From: Photobacterium phosphoreum
GTDB taxonomy: Bacteria > Pseudomonadota > Gammaproteobacteria > Enterobacterales > Vibrionaceae
Direction of reading: 5' to 3'
DNA: 59,238 nt
NCBI RefSeq assembly: GCF_002954725.1
Contig: NZ_MSCQ01000002.1
Location: 171,960 to 231,197, forward strand
A program made the translations under genes and the position numbers. Positions 25,643-34,516 of the stretch are shown piece by piece. The number at the start of each line of letters is the position of its first letter. Position 1 is the stretch's first letter. The notes below the pieces were generated by a model, which ran no database searches, was not told the origin of the DNA, and saw only the letters and a list, made by a program, of their open reading frames with translations.

Positions 25643-27775
25643 ATGGAAATAAGAAATGAATTGGATTGGGGATGGGGAAATAAACTTTCTTTAGTGCGCC
25701 AAACTGAAAGCGCAGAATGTGGTGTTGCTTGTCTGGCAATGATCGCTGATTGGCATGGTTATAAAATAAGTTTAAGGAATTTGAGATCAAAGTTTGGTAT
25801 TACACAGCATGGAATGTCATTTACTCGTCTTATTGAGTGTGCTGAGCTTTTAAAACTTTCAGGTAGAGCGGTGAGACTTGATTTAGATGAATTGCATCAG
25901 TTGAGTACACCTTGTATTTTGCACTGGAATTTAAATCATTTTGTTGTTCTTAAATCTGTAAAAGGAAATAAGGCTGTTATTCATGATCCTGCAAATGGTG
26001 CCGTTAATTTAACGCTTGCTGATGTGAACAAGCATTTTACTGGTATTGCTCTTGAGTTAACACCTACACATGAGTTTAAAAAAACAGATGAGAAAGAAAA
26101 AATAAGGCTATTCGAGCTTATTGGTAAAACAGTAGGTTTAAAATCTTCATTAATAAATATTTTTGGATTTGCTTTAGTGTTAGAAGTTCTTTCTCTATTA
26201 CTTCCGATGCTAAATCAAATCGTTATTGATGAGGTCTTAGTAGGTTATGATGAAAATTTATTGGTATTGATTATACTCGCTATACTTCTTATTACAGCAA
26301 CTCAAACATTAATAGGTTTAGCGAAGGAGTGGGCAACGATAACACTGTCAGTTAATTTTAATATGCAATGGACAGCAAATGTTTTTCATCATCTATTTCG
26401 TTTACCTATAGATTGGTTTGAAAAACGTGATATTGGTAGTATTAGTGCAAAATTTTCAGCTGTGAATGTTATTCAAAATACGTTAACAACCAGTCTCATT
26501 CAAGCATTGCTTGATGTTGTTTTGGTCGTAGGTACATTAACAGTGATGTTTTTATATAGTCCATTACTTTCGGTGATAGCGATTATTGCTGCTGGTATTT
26601 ATGTGATATTACGTTTTGCATGGTTTGATACATTTAAAAGAGCAGAAGAAAATACGTGGGAAGCCAATACTAAAGAGGAAAGTTACTTTATAGAAACAGT
26701 ACGTGGAGTATTAAGTCTTCGAGTTAATGGAACATTACCATGGCGAGAATCAGCATGGAAAAATTTAAATATTAATAGACGAAATGCACAGTTATATGAA
26801 TTAAAGTTAGGGATGATATATAACACGATAAATATAACTACTATTAGTTTGGTTTCAGCAGCAGTGCTTTGGTTTGGTGCAAAGTTGGTTCTAAGCGGAC
26901 AATTTACAATTGGGATGCTTGTTGCTTTTCTATCATATCAAGGACGTTTTTCAGGAAGTATTAGTTCATTAATAGATAAATATTTTGAATATAAAATGCT
27001 TTCTGTTTATAACGAGAGACTGGCAGATATTGTTCTTAATCAGAAAGAAGTAAACAATGATGATATAATTGCATCAACTAAATATAAACCAGACGGTGAT
27101 GATATTTATTTGATTGATTTTTGTGACGTTTCATTTTCTTATGGCATAAATGAACCACTTTTATTGAATAACGCTTCATTTAACGTAAAGCATGGGGAGA
27201 TCGTTGCTTTGATCGGCTCCTCTGGATGTGGAAAATCGACAATATCTAAATTATTACTTGGTATTTATAAACCGACAAAAGGTTGTATCCGTTTTTTTGG
27301 AAATTCCAATTTATCAATAAAAGAGATCCGAGGACGTATTGGTGCTGTACTTCAAGATGATCAATTATTTAGCGGTTCAATAATTGAAAATATTACTTTT
27401 TTTGGTTCGGAATTAGATGAAGAATGGTTAGTTGAATGCGCTCGAAAAGCAGGTGTACATGATGATATTGATCGATTGAACATGGGATATCATACTTTAA
27501 TTGGCGAAATGGGGGCGAGTTTATCTGGAGGTCAAAAACAAAGAATACTCATTGCCCGAGCATTATATAAAAAACCAGAATTATTGATATTAGATGAAGC
27601 AACAAGTAGTTTAGATATTTATACAGAATCACTTGTTTGTCAGACTTTCAGAGATATAGGGATCCCTATTATTATGATTGCTCACCGACCAGAAACTATT
27701 GCATCTGCTGATAGAGTATTTTTATTACATGATGGTTCAATAAAGGAAGTACCTAATACATTTAGAGTAGGGTGA
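25643..27775 (+). CDS. Peptidase-containing ABC exporter (C39, CvaB/MchF-like)
   Basis: 710 residues in three parts. The C39 protease (1-140) has [14 protein letters not shown] with Cys26, His99 (LNHFVV) and Asp115 (IHDPANG), an intact triad. About six membrane helices follow (165-440). The ATPase has Walker [10 protein letters not shown] (525-533), signature LSGGQ (627-631), Walker B LLILDE (647-652) and H-loop His681. Such exporters cut after Gly-Gly and move the peptide to the periplasm or outside through an HlyD partner and TolC. The matching leader in the precursor supports this. All catalytic residues are present. Confidence 0.93.
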   Translation: MEIRNELDWGWGNKLSLVRQTESAECGVACLAMIADWHGYKISLRNLRSKFGITQHGMSFTRLIECAELLKLSGRAVRLDLDELHQLSTPCILHWNLNHFVVLKSVKGNKAVIHDPANGAVNLTLADVNKHFTGIALELTPTHEFKKTDEKEKIRLFELIGKTVGLKSSLINIFGFALVLEVLSLLLPMLNQIVIDEVLVGYDENLLVLIILAILLITATQTLIGLAKEWATITLSVNFNMQWTANVFHHLFRLPIDWFEKRDIGSISAKFSAVNVIQNTLTTSLIQALLDVVLVVGTLTVMFLYSPLLSVIAIIAAGIYVILRFAWFDTFKRAEENTWEANTKEESYFIETVRGVLSLRVNGTLPWRESAWKNLNINRRNAQLYELKLGMIYNTINITTISLVSAAVLWFGAKLVLSGQFTIGMLVAFLSYQGRFSGSISSLIDKYFEYKMLSVYNERLADIVLNQKEVNNDDIIASTKYKPDGDDIYLIDFCDVSFSYGINEPLLLNNASFNVKHGEIVALIGSSGCGKSTISKLLLGIYKPTKGCIRFFGNSNLSIKEIRGRIGAVLQDDQLFSGSIIENITFFGSELDEEWLVECARKAGVHDDIDRLNMGYHTLIGEMGASLSGGQKQRILIARALYKKPELLILDEATSSLDIYTESLVCQTFRDIGIPIIMIAHRPETIASADRVFLLHDGSIKEVPNTFRVG

Positions 27776-27779
27776 CTTT

Positions 27780-28421
27780 ATGTATATTTCAAAGAGAATA
27801 CTGTGTTCAAAAAATGATTCAAAATTAACAGATATACAAGTGATGGAACGATATGCTCAATATTTTAACGCTAACTTTTGGGTTAGTTTTTCGGGTTGTC
27901 CATCTATTACGATGACACAAGTAAATGGCTCTGGTGTGATTTCAAATTTAGATATCAAAACAAATACAATAGATATTGATTCTGGTTGTTATATTGAATC
28001 AACAGAGCTTCCAGCCTTTCCTTCTGGTCCAACTAAATTGACATGTGTTGCATTAAGAGATGAAAAGTTTGGTCGAATTAGAATAGGGAAAAAATGCGTT
28101 CTCCAAGGAACATCTATCTGTTCATATAATTTAGTCGATATTGGTGACAGAGTTATCTTTGGTCCTAATGTGGTTATTATGGATTGTAGTGGACATGCAA
28201 TTGAACGACGGGGGGATTCTGATGAATGGGAACGATTAAAAATATCACCTGTTTATATTGGGGATGATGCATGGTTAGGTTATGGCGTTATTGTATTACC
28301 AGGTGTTTCTATAGGTAAAAGATCTGTAATTGGTGCAGGTAGTGTAGTAAGTAAAGATATTCCTGATGACTGTGTAGCTGTGGGGAATCCTTGTATAGTT
28401 AAGCGTTTATTGATCCAATAG
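27780..28421 (+). CDS. Left-handed beta-helix (hexapeptide repeat) acyltransferase
   Basis: 213 residues. The C-terminal 110 residues hold hexapeptide repeats ([64 protein letters not shown]) and the family ending [10 protein letters not shown]. The catalytic His is probably that in [10 protein letters not shown]. The N-terminal ~70 residues are not typical. Relatives (maltose/galactoside/colanic acid acetyltransferases) acetylate sugars with acetyl-CoA. With a glycosyltransferase in the same cluster, a likely role is acetylating the attached sugar. It begins 4 bp after the exporter gene and ends 5 bp before an IS scar. Confidence 0.85.
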   Translation: MYISKRILCSKNDSKLTDIQVMERYAQYFNANFWVSFSGCPSITMTQVNGSGVISNLDIKTNTIDIDSGCYIESTELPAFPSGPTKLTCVALRDEKFGRIRIGKKCVLQGTSICSYNLVDIGDRVIFGPNVVIMDCSGHAIERRGDSDEWERLKISPVYIGDDAWLGYGVIVLPGVSIGKRSVIGAGSVVSKDIPDDCVAVGNPCIVKRLLIQ

Positions 28422-28425
28422 TGAA

Positions 28426-28592
28426 TTTGACTCTGGAAATACTTTTCTGTTTTTAATCGCTTTATGAATAACACTATTCAGTGACTCAATAGCGTTCGTT
28501 GTATAAATTGCTTTTTTGATATCCTTTAGGTGTCTGAAAAACGTATTTAAATTCTCCCAATTATTTATCCATGACCTTGATATTTGAGGATA
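28426..28592 (-). mobile_element. IS256-family transposase C-terminal fragment
   Basis: The minus strand encodes YPQISRSWINNW, FFRHLKDIKKAIYTTNAIES and LNSVIHKAIKNRKVFPES, the conserved C-terminal part of IS256-type transposases. Similarity starts near 28592 and stops near 28426; the rest of the transposase and both inverted repeats are missing. It is a scar wedged between the acyltransferase stop codon and the relic of a second bacteriocin gene. Confidence 0.85.
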
Positions 28593-28593
28593 T

Positions 28594-28726
28594 GAAGTGG
28601 TCAAGGAAATGGTTGGCAGTCTGGTGGGCAATATTACAGACAGACAAGACAATATGTAGGTGTGCTGTAATTGGTTTTGGTACTGGCTGGGGTGCTGCAG
28701 CTGGTTTAGGCTACTCTAAGTTGTAA
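28594..28726 (+). pseudogene. Decayed bacteriocin-like precursor, C-terminal remnant
   Basis: Starting at the IS junction, one frame reads EVVKEMVGSLVGNITD up to a TAG at 28657-28659. One base out of phase, 28661-28726 then reads on through IGFGTGWGAAAGLGYSKL and a stop. Joined, this looks like the amphipathic helix plus Gly/Ala-rich tail of colicin V-type and other class II bacteriocins. The leader appears to have been removed by the IS256 event. Identification is by composition and context only; an intact 44-codon frame from ATG 28592 has its SD too close to count. Confidence 0.45.
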
Positions 28727-28792
28727 TAAATAATAAGACGAGATAAAAACGGAGGAAGAATATGATATGTCACAATGTCATATTCATTTAAA

Positions 28793-29050
28793 ATGATGGA
28801 AATATGTCCTGTTTGTAAAAATAAAACAATTTCTTTATCAATGCGTTTAAAATCAATTAATGGGAAAATAAAGTGTCCATACTGTAAAAACAATTTTAAT
28901 ATTAAAATGAATTTTTTAGGAATTATTACACTTCCTTTATCAATTATTCTCTCGAGTGTTTTCATTAGAGAAAATAAGAATGATTTTAATTATGTTTATT
29001 TAATATCATTTTGGTTGATATATTTTATTATTTATAATTGTTTTTTTTGA
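28793..29050 (+). CDS. Small zinc-ribbon membrane protein
   Basis: 85 residues from ATG 28793; starts at 28775 and 28796 are also possible and none has a good ribosome binding site. Two CxxC pairs (EICPVCKN and KIKCPYCKN) form a zinc ribbon, followed by two hydrophobic helices (LGIITLPLSIILSSVFI and VYLISFWLIYFIIYNCFF). Family not recognised. It sits just after the decayed bacteriocin, the place where a small membrane immunity protein would be expected, but that is conjecture. Confidence 0.5.
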   Translation: MMEICPVCKNKTISLSMRLKSINGKIKCPYCKNNFNIKMNFLGIITLPLSIILSSVFIRENKNDFNYVYLISFWLIYFIIYNCFF

Positions 29051-29186
29051 AAGTTAGTATTAGGAAAAATAGTTAATCTAACTACTTTTTATTAAATGTT
29101 TTATTTGATACTGATTGGGTTATCATAAATGATGAGAATAGATCTGTTTCCAATATTATTAGATGTAGGGGATTTAAGGGTTAAAA

Positions 29187-29280
29187 CTGTATTATAACTT
29201 GAATGCAAATGAGATATTGATGGTTGATGGTTGATGGTTGCGGAGATGGTGCGGGAACAAGTTACTTGTATTTAGTATTA
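29187..29280 (+). pseudogene. Decayed double-glycine leader, relic of a second precursor
   Basis: Frame 29187-29231 reads LYYNLNANEILMVDG, clearly related to the intact leader MYNLNTNEILLVDGG at 22571. The start codon is CTG instead of ATG, and a tandem GATGGTT (three copies, about 29219-29239) introduces a TGA. Dropping one 7-bp unit restores VDGCGDGAGTSY, parallel to VDGGGDGGSLK. The remaining core is lost after about ten codons. It shows the locus once held at least two related precursors. Confidence 0.75.
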
Positions 29281-29312
29281 TAGAAGAGTATTGAAATTTT
29301 GGTGTTAGATCA

Positions 29313-29348
29313 CGAACACTATGTTATGTGTTCGCGTAAATGTATAAG
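29313..29348 (+). promoter_or_regulatory. Inverted repeat and -10 upstream of the Wadjet-like operon
   Basis: A perfect inverted repeat, CGAACAC-N8-GTGTTCG, covers 29313-29334, followed by a -10-like TATAAG at 29343-29348. It lies about 45 bp before the first gene of the SMC operon. It may be an operator; no dedicated regulator is encoded next to it. Confidence 0.45.
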
Positions 29349-29391
29349 AATTAGTAGCATCATTATCTCTTCGAAATGATGGATAATTAGT

Positions 29392-30171
29392 ATGAGGCTA
29401 AATCAATATTTACAAAAAATTGAACAAGGAAAGGTAATAAAGTTAGAGTGCTTTATTACTTATTTGCCTTTTTCAGATCCTCAACAATGGCGCGATATTT
29501 ATCAGGCTGAGCGAGTTCGTGGTGGTTATCTTTTAGATATTATTGATGCCGAGAAACATCAAGCACTTTATAAAACGATTGCACAAGATCGAGTTGAGGC
29601 AGCCTATCAAGGTTCATCGCATGATTTCACGACCAGTTTTTCACATATTTTAGTGCTAAATCAATACTGTGAATCTCAAATTCCTTTTGTTGTTCTATCA
29701 ACTCACTCTGGATTTAAATGTGCAGGAGAACTGATAGGTAAACAGGCTGTTATTATTGAAAATCAGGAAAATTTCTATCGCTATCAGGATTTTTTAGCTG
29801 CTATTGGTGTGCCTAACTATGCTGATGACTGTGATATATTATTGGGTGCCGGCAATCAGATTTGTCATGGGTTAAATAGGAATTTTCTTGCAACTTATGA
29901 TGTTATTTATTGCGCTCAAGATCTTGACCTTGGCGGTTTAACTATTTTTCAAACTTTAAGAAAAACACTTCCTCAATGTTCTTGGTTAGCACCTAATGAT
30001 TGGGCTACTTATAGACAACAATTTAAGTTACCCCCTAAAAATGCAGCTCAATTAGCTAAAGCAATTCAGCTTGCTCGTGATTTGGGTCTATCTCAAGAAG
30101 CAGACATTATGAATCAAACCCGTGCTTTTTTAGAACAAGAAGCGTTACTTCCGGTATTTTTTCAGGATTAA
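29392..30171 (+). CDS. JetD/MksG-like TOPRIM nuclease subunit (short)
   Basis: 259 residues, against roughly 390 for typical JetD. The C-terminal part is a TOPRIM-like domain with VIIENQENF (Glu123) and YCAQDLDLGGLTIF (Asp177, Asp179), the metal-binding residues of the DUF2220 domain. The N-terminal arm domain of JetD seems shortened. In Wadjet systems this subunit cleaves plasmid DNA after the SMC motor has extruded it. It is the first gene of a four-gene operon whose members nearly abut or overlap. The family link is by motif and context. Confidence 0.72.
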   Translation: MRLNQYLQKIEQGKVIKLECFITYLPFSDPQQWRDIYQAERVRGGYLLDIIDAEKHQALYKTIAQDRVEAAYQGSSHDFTTSFSHILVLNQYCESQIPFVVLSTHSGFKCAGELIGKQAVIIENQENFYRYQDFLAAIGVPNYADDCDILLGAGNQICHGLNRNFLATYDVIYCAQDLDLGGLTIFQTLRKTLPQCSWLAPNDWATYRQQFKLPPKNAAQLAKAIQLARDLGLSQEADIMNQTRAFLEQEALLPVFFQD

Positions 30172-30174
30172 ATT

Positions 30175-33114
30175 ATGCAAAATGATGCTATTGATAATTT
30201 GTTGATCAGTATTTCTCGTTTCGTCGCGGTGGATTCTGCTGGTGTTGCTATTACTGAGATAGATCTTCGAGATGGGGGCATACTCATTGGAGGTGGTAAT
30301 ATTGGCAAAACATCGTTGTTGAATGCTATTCGGTTATTTTTATTGCCAGAAGAAAATTTTAAAAATTCCAAAAAGAAATTTGGCTTTGCTGATAAAGAAG
30401 GAAAATTCTATTCTGATGATGAAAGTTTTGAACATTATTTTCCTAGTAATAGCAGCTTTTTAATTCTTGAGTGTGATAACTATTTAGGGGGGCCTTTACC
30501 TCACTGTCAGATCCTCTATCGCGGTAGTTCTGAAAAGTTTGATTATCGACGGATGTTTACTTCTTTACGTTATGGCCAAATTCGTCATTTATTTTGGAAT
30601 GATAATAGTGGCGATGATGGTATTGGTGGGCGCGTCGATGGTTTAAGCCCAGCAAAAGTACAAGCATTCCTTAAGCGTGAGGACAAATATTTTAAGACAT
30701 TGATGCGCGCAACAGCGATTAAAGAAGTGATATACGCTAATCAATTGCTTGATATTGATGCTATGCGCTTTTGTTTATTTCCACTAAAAGAAACTGATGA
30801 TGCTAATGTTGGTGCATTTCGAGCGCTGGTTCGATTATTGTTTGATATGAAAACCGGATCTGACACGGTTAGATTGGCTGTTGCCAATATTATTGAATCA
30901 CAGAAAAAAGAACGCAAAGATACACTTAATTTCGATATTGATGCTTTTATTGAGCATAATAATAATTTATCTCGCAGTGAACGTTTACTTAAACATATTC
31001 ATAGCTTAAAGCCTAATTTTGATAAATTGGTAGCCAGTTATGAATCGCTCATTTTAAATAAAAGTGCTGAAGATGATCTTATGCAGTATGCGATGATGCT
31101 ACAAGATCGTATTAGTAAAGAACATGTTGATCTTGGTATTGAAGATACATTACGGCAATCGATAGAAGGTCGTGTTAAAACGCTTAACCATGATATTTTG
31201 CAAACCCAAAAACAACAACAAGAGCTTCATGGTTCGAGGAATCAATTAGAACGCCTGCAAAAGCAGCTTGATGATAAATTACAGAAAACTCAACTTGTTA
31301 TTAACCAATATAATGAAAGTGAAACTATTGAGTCTATTATAGTTGGGCATCGAGAGCATCTAGCGGATAAACAGCAGGAATTAGAATTCAAGCAAGATGT
31401 ACAGAAACGTCAAGATGAGTTATTAAACCTCAATAAAGAAATAGCGCAGCTTAAAGAGCGAGAGTTGTGTTATCAAACGTCGATAGATAATCAACAATAT
31501 AAGCTTTTTAATCAATTAGCTGAACCGGTATGGTTAAAATTTTCCGCTATAAATATAGAAGTTGCAGAAGCTAATCCAAATCGAGAATTAACATCATCTG
31601 AGATTGAAAAGATCATTGCTTTTACTGATCTTATGGTTTCTCATCAAGATGGTTTTGATCTCTTTGGTGTAAAACTTAATGCTATTACGGTTGATCAACG
31701 TGAATCTGATCAAATACGGTTAAATAAAGTACGCGAACAATTACAAATTAAACAACGGCAAGCAAATAATATTATCGCGATAGATAAAGAAAGTCGTATT
31801 GAACAGATTCGCACAATTTCTACATTGACAACTGAAATTAAACGTACTGAAGCTGACATTGAGTTATTGATGGCATTTACGTCATGTCGTCAGCAGTTAA
31901 AAGAAGTGTGTAGCGAGCTAGAAATATTAGAAAATAAGCAACAAAAATTAATACAGCAACAGCAAAGTCAACAGCAAGTAGTTAATGAAGAAAAACAGAA
32001 ACTCGCGTTACAACAAGAAAAAGTAACGCAATTAAATATGCATTTTTCCCAATTAAAAGAGTACCAATCTTCCGCTCATTCATTGCTTGAAGCACATAAT
32101 TTACCTACTCGAAATTTTTCAGTAATGCCAAATCTAACTTTAGCGTTAACGGAAGAGGTATTGCATAAGTATAGTGATAATTTACGTAAAAAATATGCAG
32201 CTAGAACAGAGGTTACTGAGAGAATCCATGATTTTGTTCGCGAACAAGTCTTAGAAAATGACGATAAGATTATGCATTCTTTTGTTGCTGAGGATGTATT
32301 AGCTCATGCTTTTGGACAATTGCAATCTCGATATCAAGGTTTGGATGATGAATTTGATATTTTGCGTAAACACTTTATAGAGCATAAACATTCTATTCAT
32401 AGCATCATTAATGAGTTGAAAAATAATCGCGAAATGGTACGACAGTTTGAGCAAAGTATTAATCGCGCATTTTCTGGCGTGTCTATTAATGATCTGATTC
32501 AGGTTGAAGCATCAATTAAAGTAGAGCCAAGATTTAATGATCTTGTTGCTGAAATAGAACATTTGGATACGCATTCAGATCAAAAAGCATCTGAACAATT
32601 TATTGAGCGCTTAAAAGCGTTTAGTCAAAAATTCTTTCCTGATGGTAAAGCGGCGTTATTAACAATGGAGCAGATCGTGTCAGGCGTTGCTTATCGTGTG
32701 ATAAAGCAGGGGCAAAATGGATGGGAAAGTAAATCACAATCGACTTCTACCATTATGCTGATAAATCTTAAATTAGTTGAAATTTTATTAGGAAGATTGC
32801 GAAATAGTGCCTGTATGACGCATTTCCCATTAATTATCGACGAAGGGGCTTCTGTTGATAGTTCGCAGTTTGATTGGTTATTGCCTAATTTGAAGCTGGC
32901 TGGATTTCGAGTATTAAGTGCATCGACCAACTCAGCATCAAGTGAGATTATTTTCAAATTTGGTCAACATTTTCGTTTAGATGCTATGCGTACTGCAACA
33001 CCTTATCACCCAGCTCGAACGATTGCTTTTACTGGTATGCCAGATTGTTTTTACTCAAAAGGGAGCTTACTTGATAGAGAACAGTTAGATATGTTTGGAG
33101 AGGCTGATGAGTGA
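30175..33114 (+). CDS. SMC-like ATPase, JetC/MksB-type
   Basis: 979 residues. The N-terminal head has Walker A GGGNIGKTSLLNAIRLF (39-47 core). Two long Gln/Lys/Glu-rich coiled coils (roughly 290-470 and 510-660) bracket a hinge-like segment. The C-terminal head has an ABC-signature-like SKSQSTSTIMLINL and Walker B FPLIIDEGASVD (Asp889, Glu890). This is the plan of MukB/MksB/JetC condensin motors, shorter than MukB. It should translocate along and loop DNA, activating the nuclease on small circles. It begins 3 bp after the jetD-like gene and overlaps the next by 8 bp. Confidence 0.8.
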   Translation: MQNDAIDNLLISISRFVAVDSAGVAITEIDLRDGGILIGGGNIGKTSLLNAIRLFLLPEENFKNSKKKFGFADKEGKFYSDDESFEHYFPSNSSFLILECDNYLGGPLPHCQILYRGSSEKFDYRRMFTSLRYGQIRHLFWNDNSGDDGIGGRVDGLSPAKVQAFLKREDKYFKTLMRATAIKEVIYANQLLDIDAMRFCLFPLKETDDANVGAFRALVRLLFDMKTGSDTVRLAVANIIESQKKERKDTLNFDIDAFIEHNNNLSRSERLLKHIHSLKPNFDKLVASYESLILNKSAEDDLMQYAMMLQDRISKEHVDLGIEDTLRQSIEGRVKTLNHDILQTQKQQQELHGSRNQLERLQKQLDDKLQKTQLVINQYNESETIESIIVGHREHLADKQQELEFKQDVQKRQDELLNLNKEIAQLKERELCYQTSIDNQQYKLFNQLAEPVWLKFSAINIEVAEANPNRELTSSEIEKIIAFTDLMVSHQDGFDLFGVKLNAITVDQRESDQIRLNKVREQLQIKQRQANNIIAIDKESRIEQIRTISTLTTEIKRTEADIELLMAFTSCRQQLKEVCSELEILENKQQKLIQQQQSQQQVVNEEKQKLALQQEKVTQLNMHFSQLKEYQSSAHSLLEAHNLPTRNFSVMPNLTLALTEEVLHKYSDNLRKKYAARTEVTERIHDFVREQVLENDDKIMHSFVAEDVLAHAFGQLQSRYQGLDDEFDILRKHFIEHKHSIHSIINELKNNREMVRQFEQSINRAFSGVSINDLIQVEASIKVEPRFNDLVAEIEHLDTHSDQKASEQFIERLKAFSQKFFPDGKAALLTMEQIVSGVAYRVIKQGQNGWESKSQSTSTIMLINLKLVEILLGRLRNSACMTHFPLIIDEGASVDSSQFDWLLPNLKLAGFRVLSASTNSASSEIIFKFGQHFRLDAMRTATPYHPARTIAFTGMPDCFYSKGSLLDREQLDMFGEADE

Positions 33115-34516
33115 TCAAAGATTACTGACGATTCCAACATTTTCTATTATGTTAGAACACCATACGATCATGCGCGATGTGATTCGCGAGATGGATGAAG
33201 AGGGTGAACCTTATATTCGAGAAGCGAGATTTATAAGTTGTCTTCATCGTCATATACAAAATGTTGGGAAAGATAAGCGTAAACAGCTTAGTACTGCATT
33301 CTCAACAGAGAATTTATTAGCTGCTCATATTTTAGTAGATAAAGATGAGTTTGGTGGTGAAAGCCGATTGATTTTTGATCGTTCTGTTATTGGTGTTTTT
33401 CGACTTTTTGATCGAAGTTTATTTCAAGATCTAACTGATGTAGCGCTTAAGGTCCAATTAGTCGGGGTAAGGCTTTTACTTTCTCAATTAGAATCAGAGG
33501 CTCTATTATTTAGTGATACTGATCTAGATTATAAAGAACTGATGGATGAGCTATTTCGTCGTTTAAGTGAGTTACTTAATAGTATTCGTCTCAATTTAGT
33601 GAAAATGCAAGAAATTAATCAAGAGCTTAGTGATGCAAGTGAGCATGCTGCAAAAACGGATAATCCTCACGTTTTTGCCTTACTACAACAAGAATCAATC
33701 GGTAAGATATCTCGTTTATTATCGCGACATATATTACCAACTCGACAGTTTTTAGATGAAAAAAGTCGGCTACAAGATGGGCGAAATCTATTTGAATGCT
33801 TACAAATGTTTCGTCGGCTGTTTGAACGGCATCAAGATCATCAACGTGCGTTGGCAATGTTGAGGTATGAGATAACGTTTAATAGTTTTCATTCACAAAT
33901 GAGTAAAGTTTCCCATTCTGTTGATCAATTTTTAGCGCGATCTAAAAAGCGCCTTAGACAGTTTAATGCTATTGAGGCTGCATTTGGTGAATTAACATGC
34001 GCTCTTGATGCCACCCAACAAAATCTTAAGCGTAGTTTAATTGATAGCGAATTTGCTCGAAATAATGGCTCATTTATGGGGTTAATGCAGCAAGCAAGGC
34101 CAAAAGTTTTACGTATTAGCCGCTCAGAGGCTTATTTAAATAACGTTATTAGTGATATTGAGGCTCGAGTAGCTGATCTGGGCGTACTTAAACAACATCG
34201 TTACGCTCAGTTAGTAAGTTCAAAAGATGATTCAACAGAATGTCGACTCGCTCGTGCGGAGCAAATCTTTGATTTAGTTAAACAGATGAAAATGTCTGAA
34301 TATCAAGATCTAACGTTTGCTTTACATCGAAGATTAAGTGACAACATAACAGATTATCACTTCATTGATTTGCTCGAGGGCCTTAATTTTTTACTATGTA
34401 ATCATGACATGTTAGATGGCCATAAGTTAAAAACAACCAATATGCGAAATCGTCTTGCACAAGATGAAATCATCTATTTATATAGAAAAATCAGAACCGA
34501 GAGAGTAATTTTATGA
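33107..34516 (+). CDS. Kleisin-like subunit, JetA/MksF-type
   Basis: 469 residues from ATG 33107, with GGAGAGG just upstream, overlapping the end of the SMC gene. It is almost entirely helical: an N-terminal winged-helix-like region (FSIMLEHHTIMRDVIREMDE), several helical-bundle stretches in the middle (LFRRLSELLNSIRLNLVKMQ), and a C-terminal small domain. This fits MukF/MksF/JetA kleisins, which bridge the SMC heads. No enzyme motif is seen, as expected. Assignment rests on size, fold character and position between SMC and MukE-like genes. Confidence 0.7.
   Translation: MSDQRLLTIPTFSIMLEHHTIMRDVIREMDEEGEPYIREARFISCLHRHIQNVGKDKRKQLSTAFSTENLLAAHILVDKDEFGGESRLIFDRSVIGVFRLFDRSLFQDLTDVALKVQLVGVRLLLSQLESEALLFSDTDLDYKELMDELFRRLSELLNSIRLNLVKMQEINQELSDASEHAAKTDNPHVFALLQQESIGKISRLLSRHILPTRQFLDEKSRLQDGRNLFECLQMFRRLFERHQDHQRALAMLRYEITFNSFHSQMSKVSHSVDQFLARSKKRLRQFNAIEAAFGELTCALDATQQNLKRSLIDSEFARNNGSFMGLMQQARPKVLRISRSEAYLNNVISDIEARVADLGVLKQHRYAQLVSSKDDSTECRLARAEQIFDLVKQMKMSEYQDLTFALHRRLSDNITDYHFIDLLEGLNFLLCNHDMLDGHKLKTTNMRNRLAQDEIIYLYRKIRTERVIL

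Noticed and set aside
19425..28421. Reading the cluster as an RTX toxin locus because of the HlyC-, HlyD- and HlyB-like genes
   Set aside because: There is no RTX gene with nonapeptide repeats. The ABC exporter has an intact catalytic C39 Cys, unlike the inactive domain of HlyB, and a double-glycine precursor is present.
28407..28652. A complete small protein on the minus strand
   Set aside because: It is the C-terminal piece of an IS256-type transposase with a random N-terminal extension, not an independent gene.
28592..28726. Intact 44-codon ORF starting ATG 28592 and ending in the Gly/Ala-rich tail
   Set aside because: The GAGGA motif is only one base from the ATG, and the first codons read through the IS junction in a frame unlike a leader. 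A frameshifted relic explains the sequence better.
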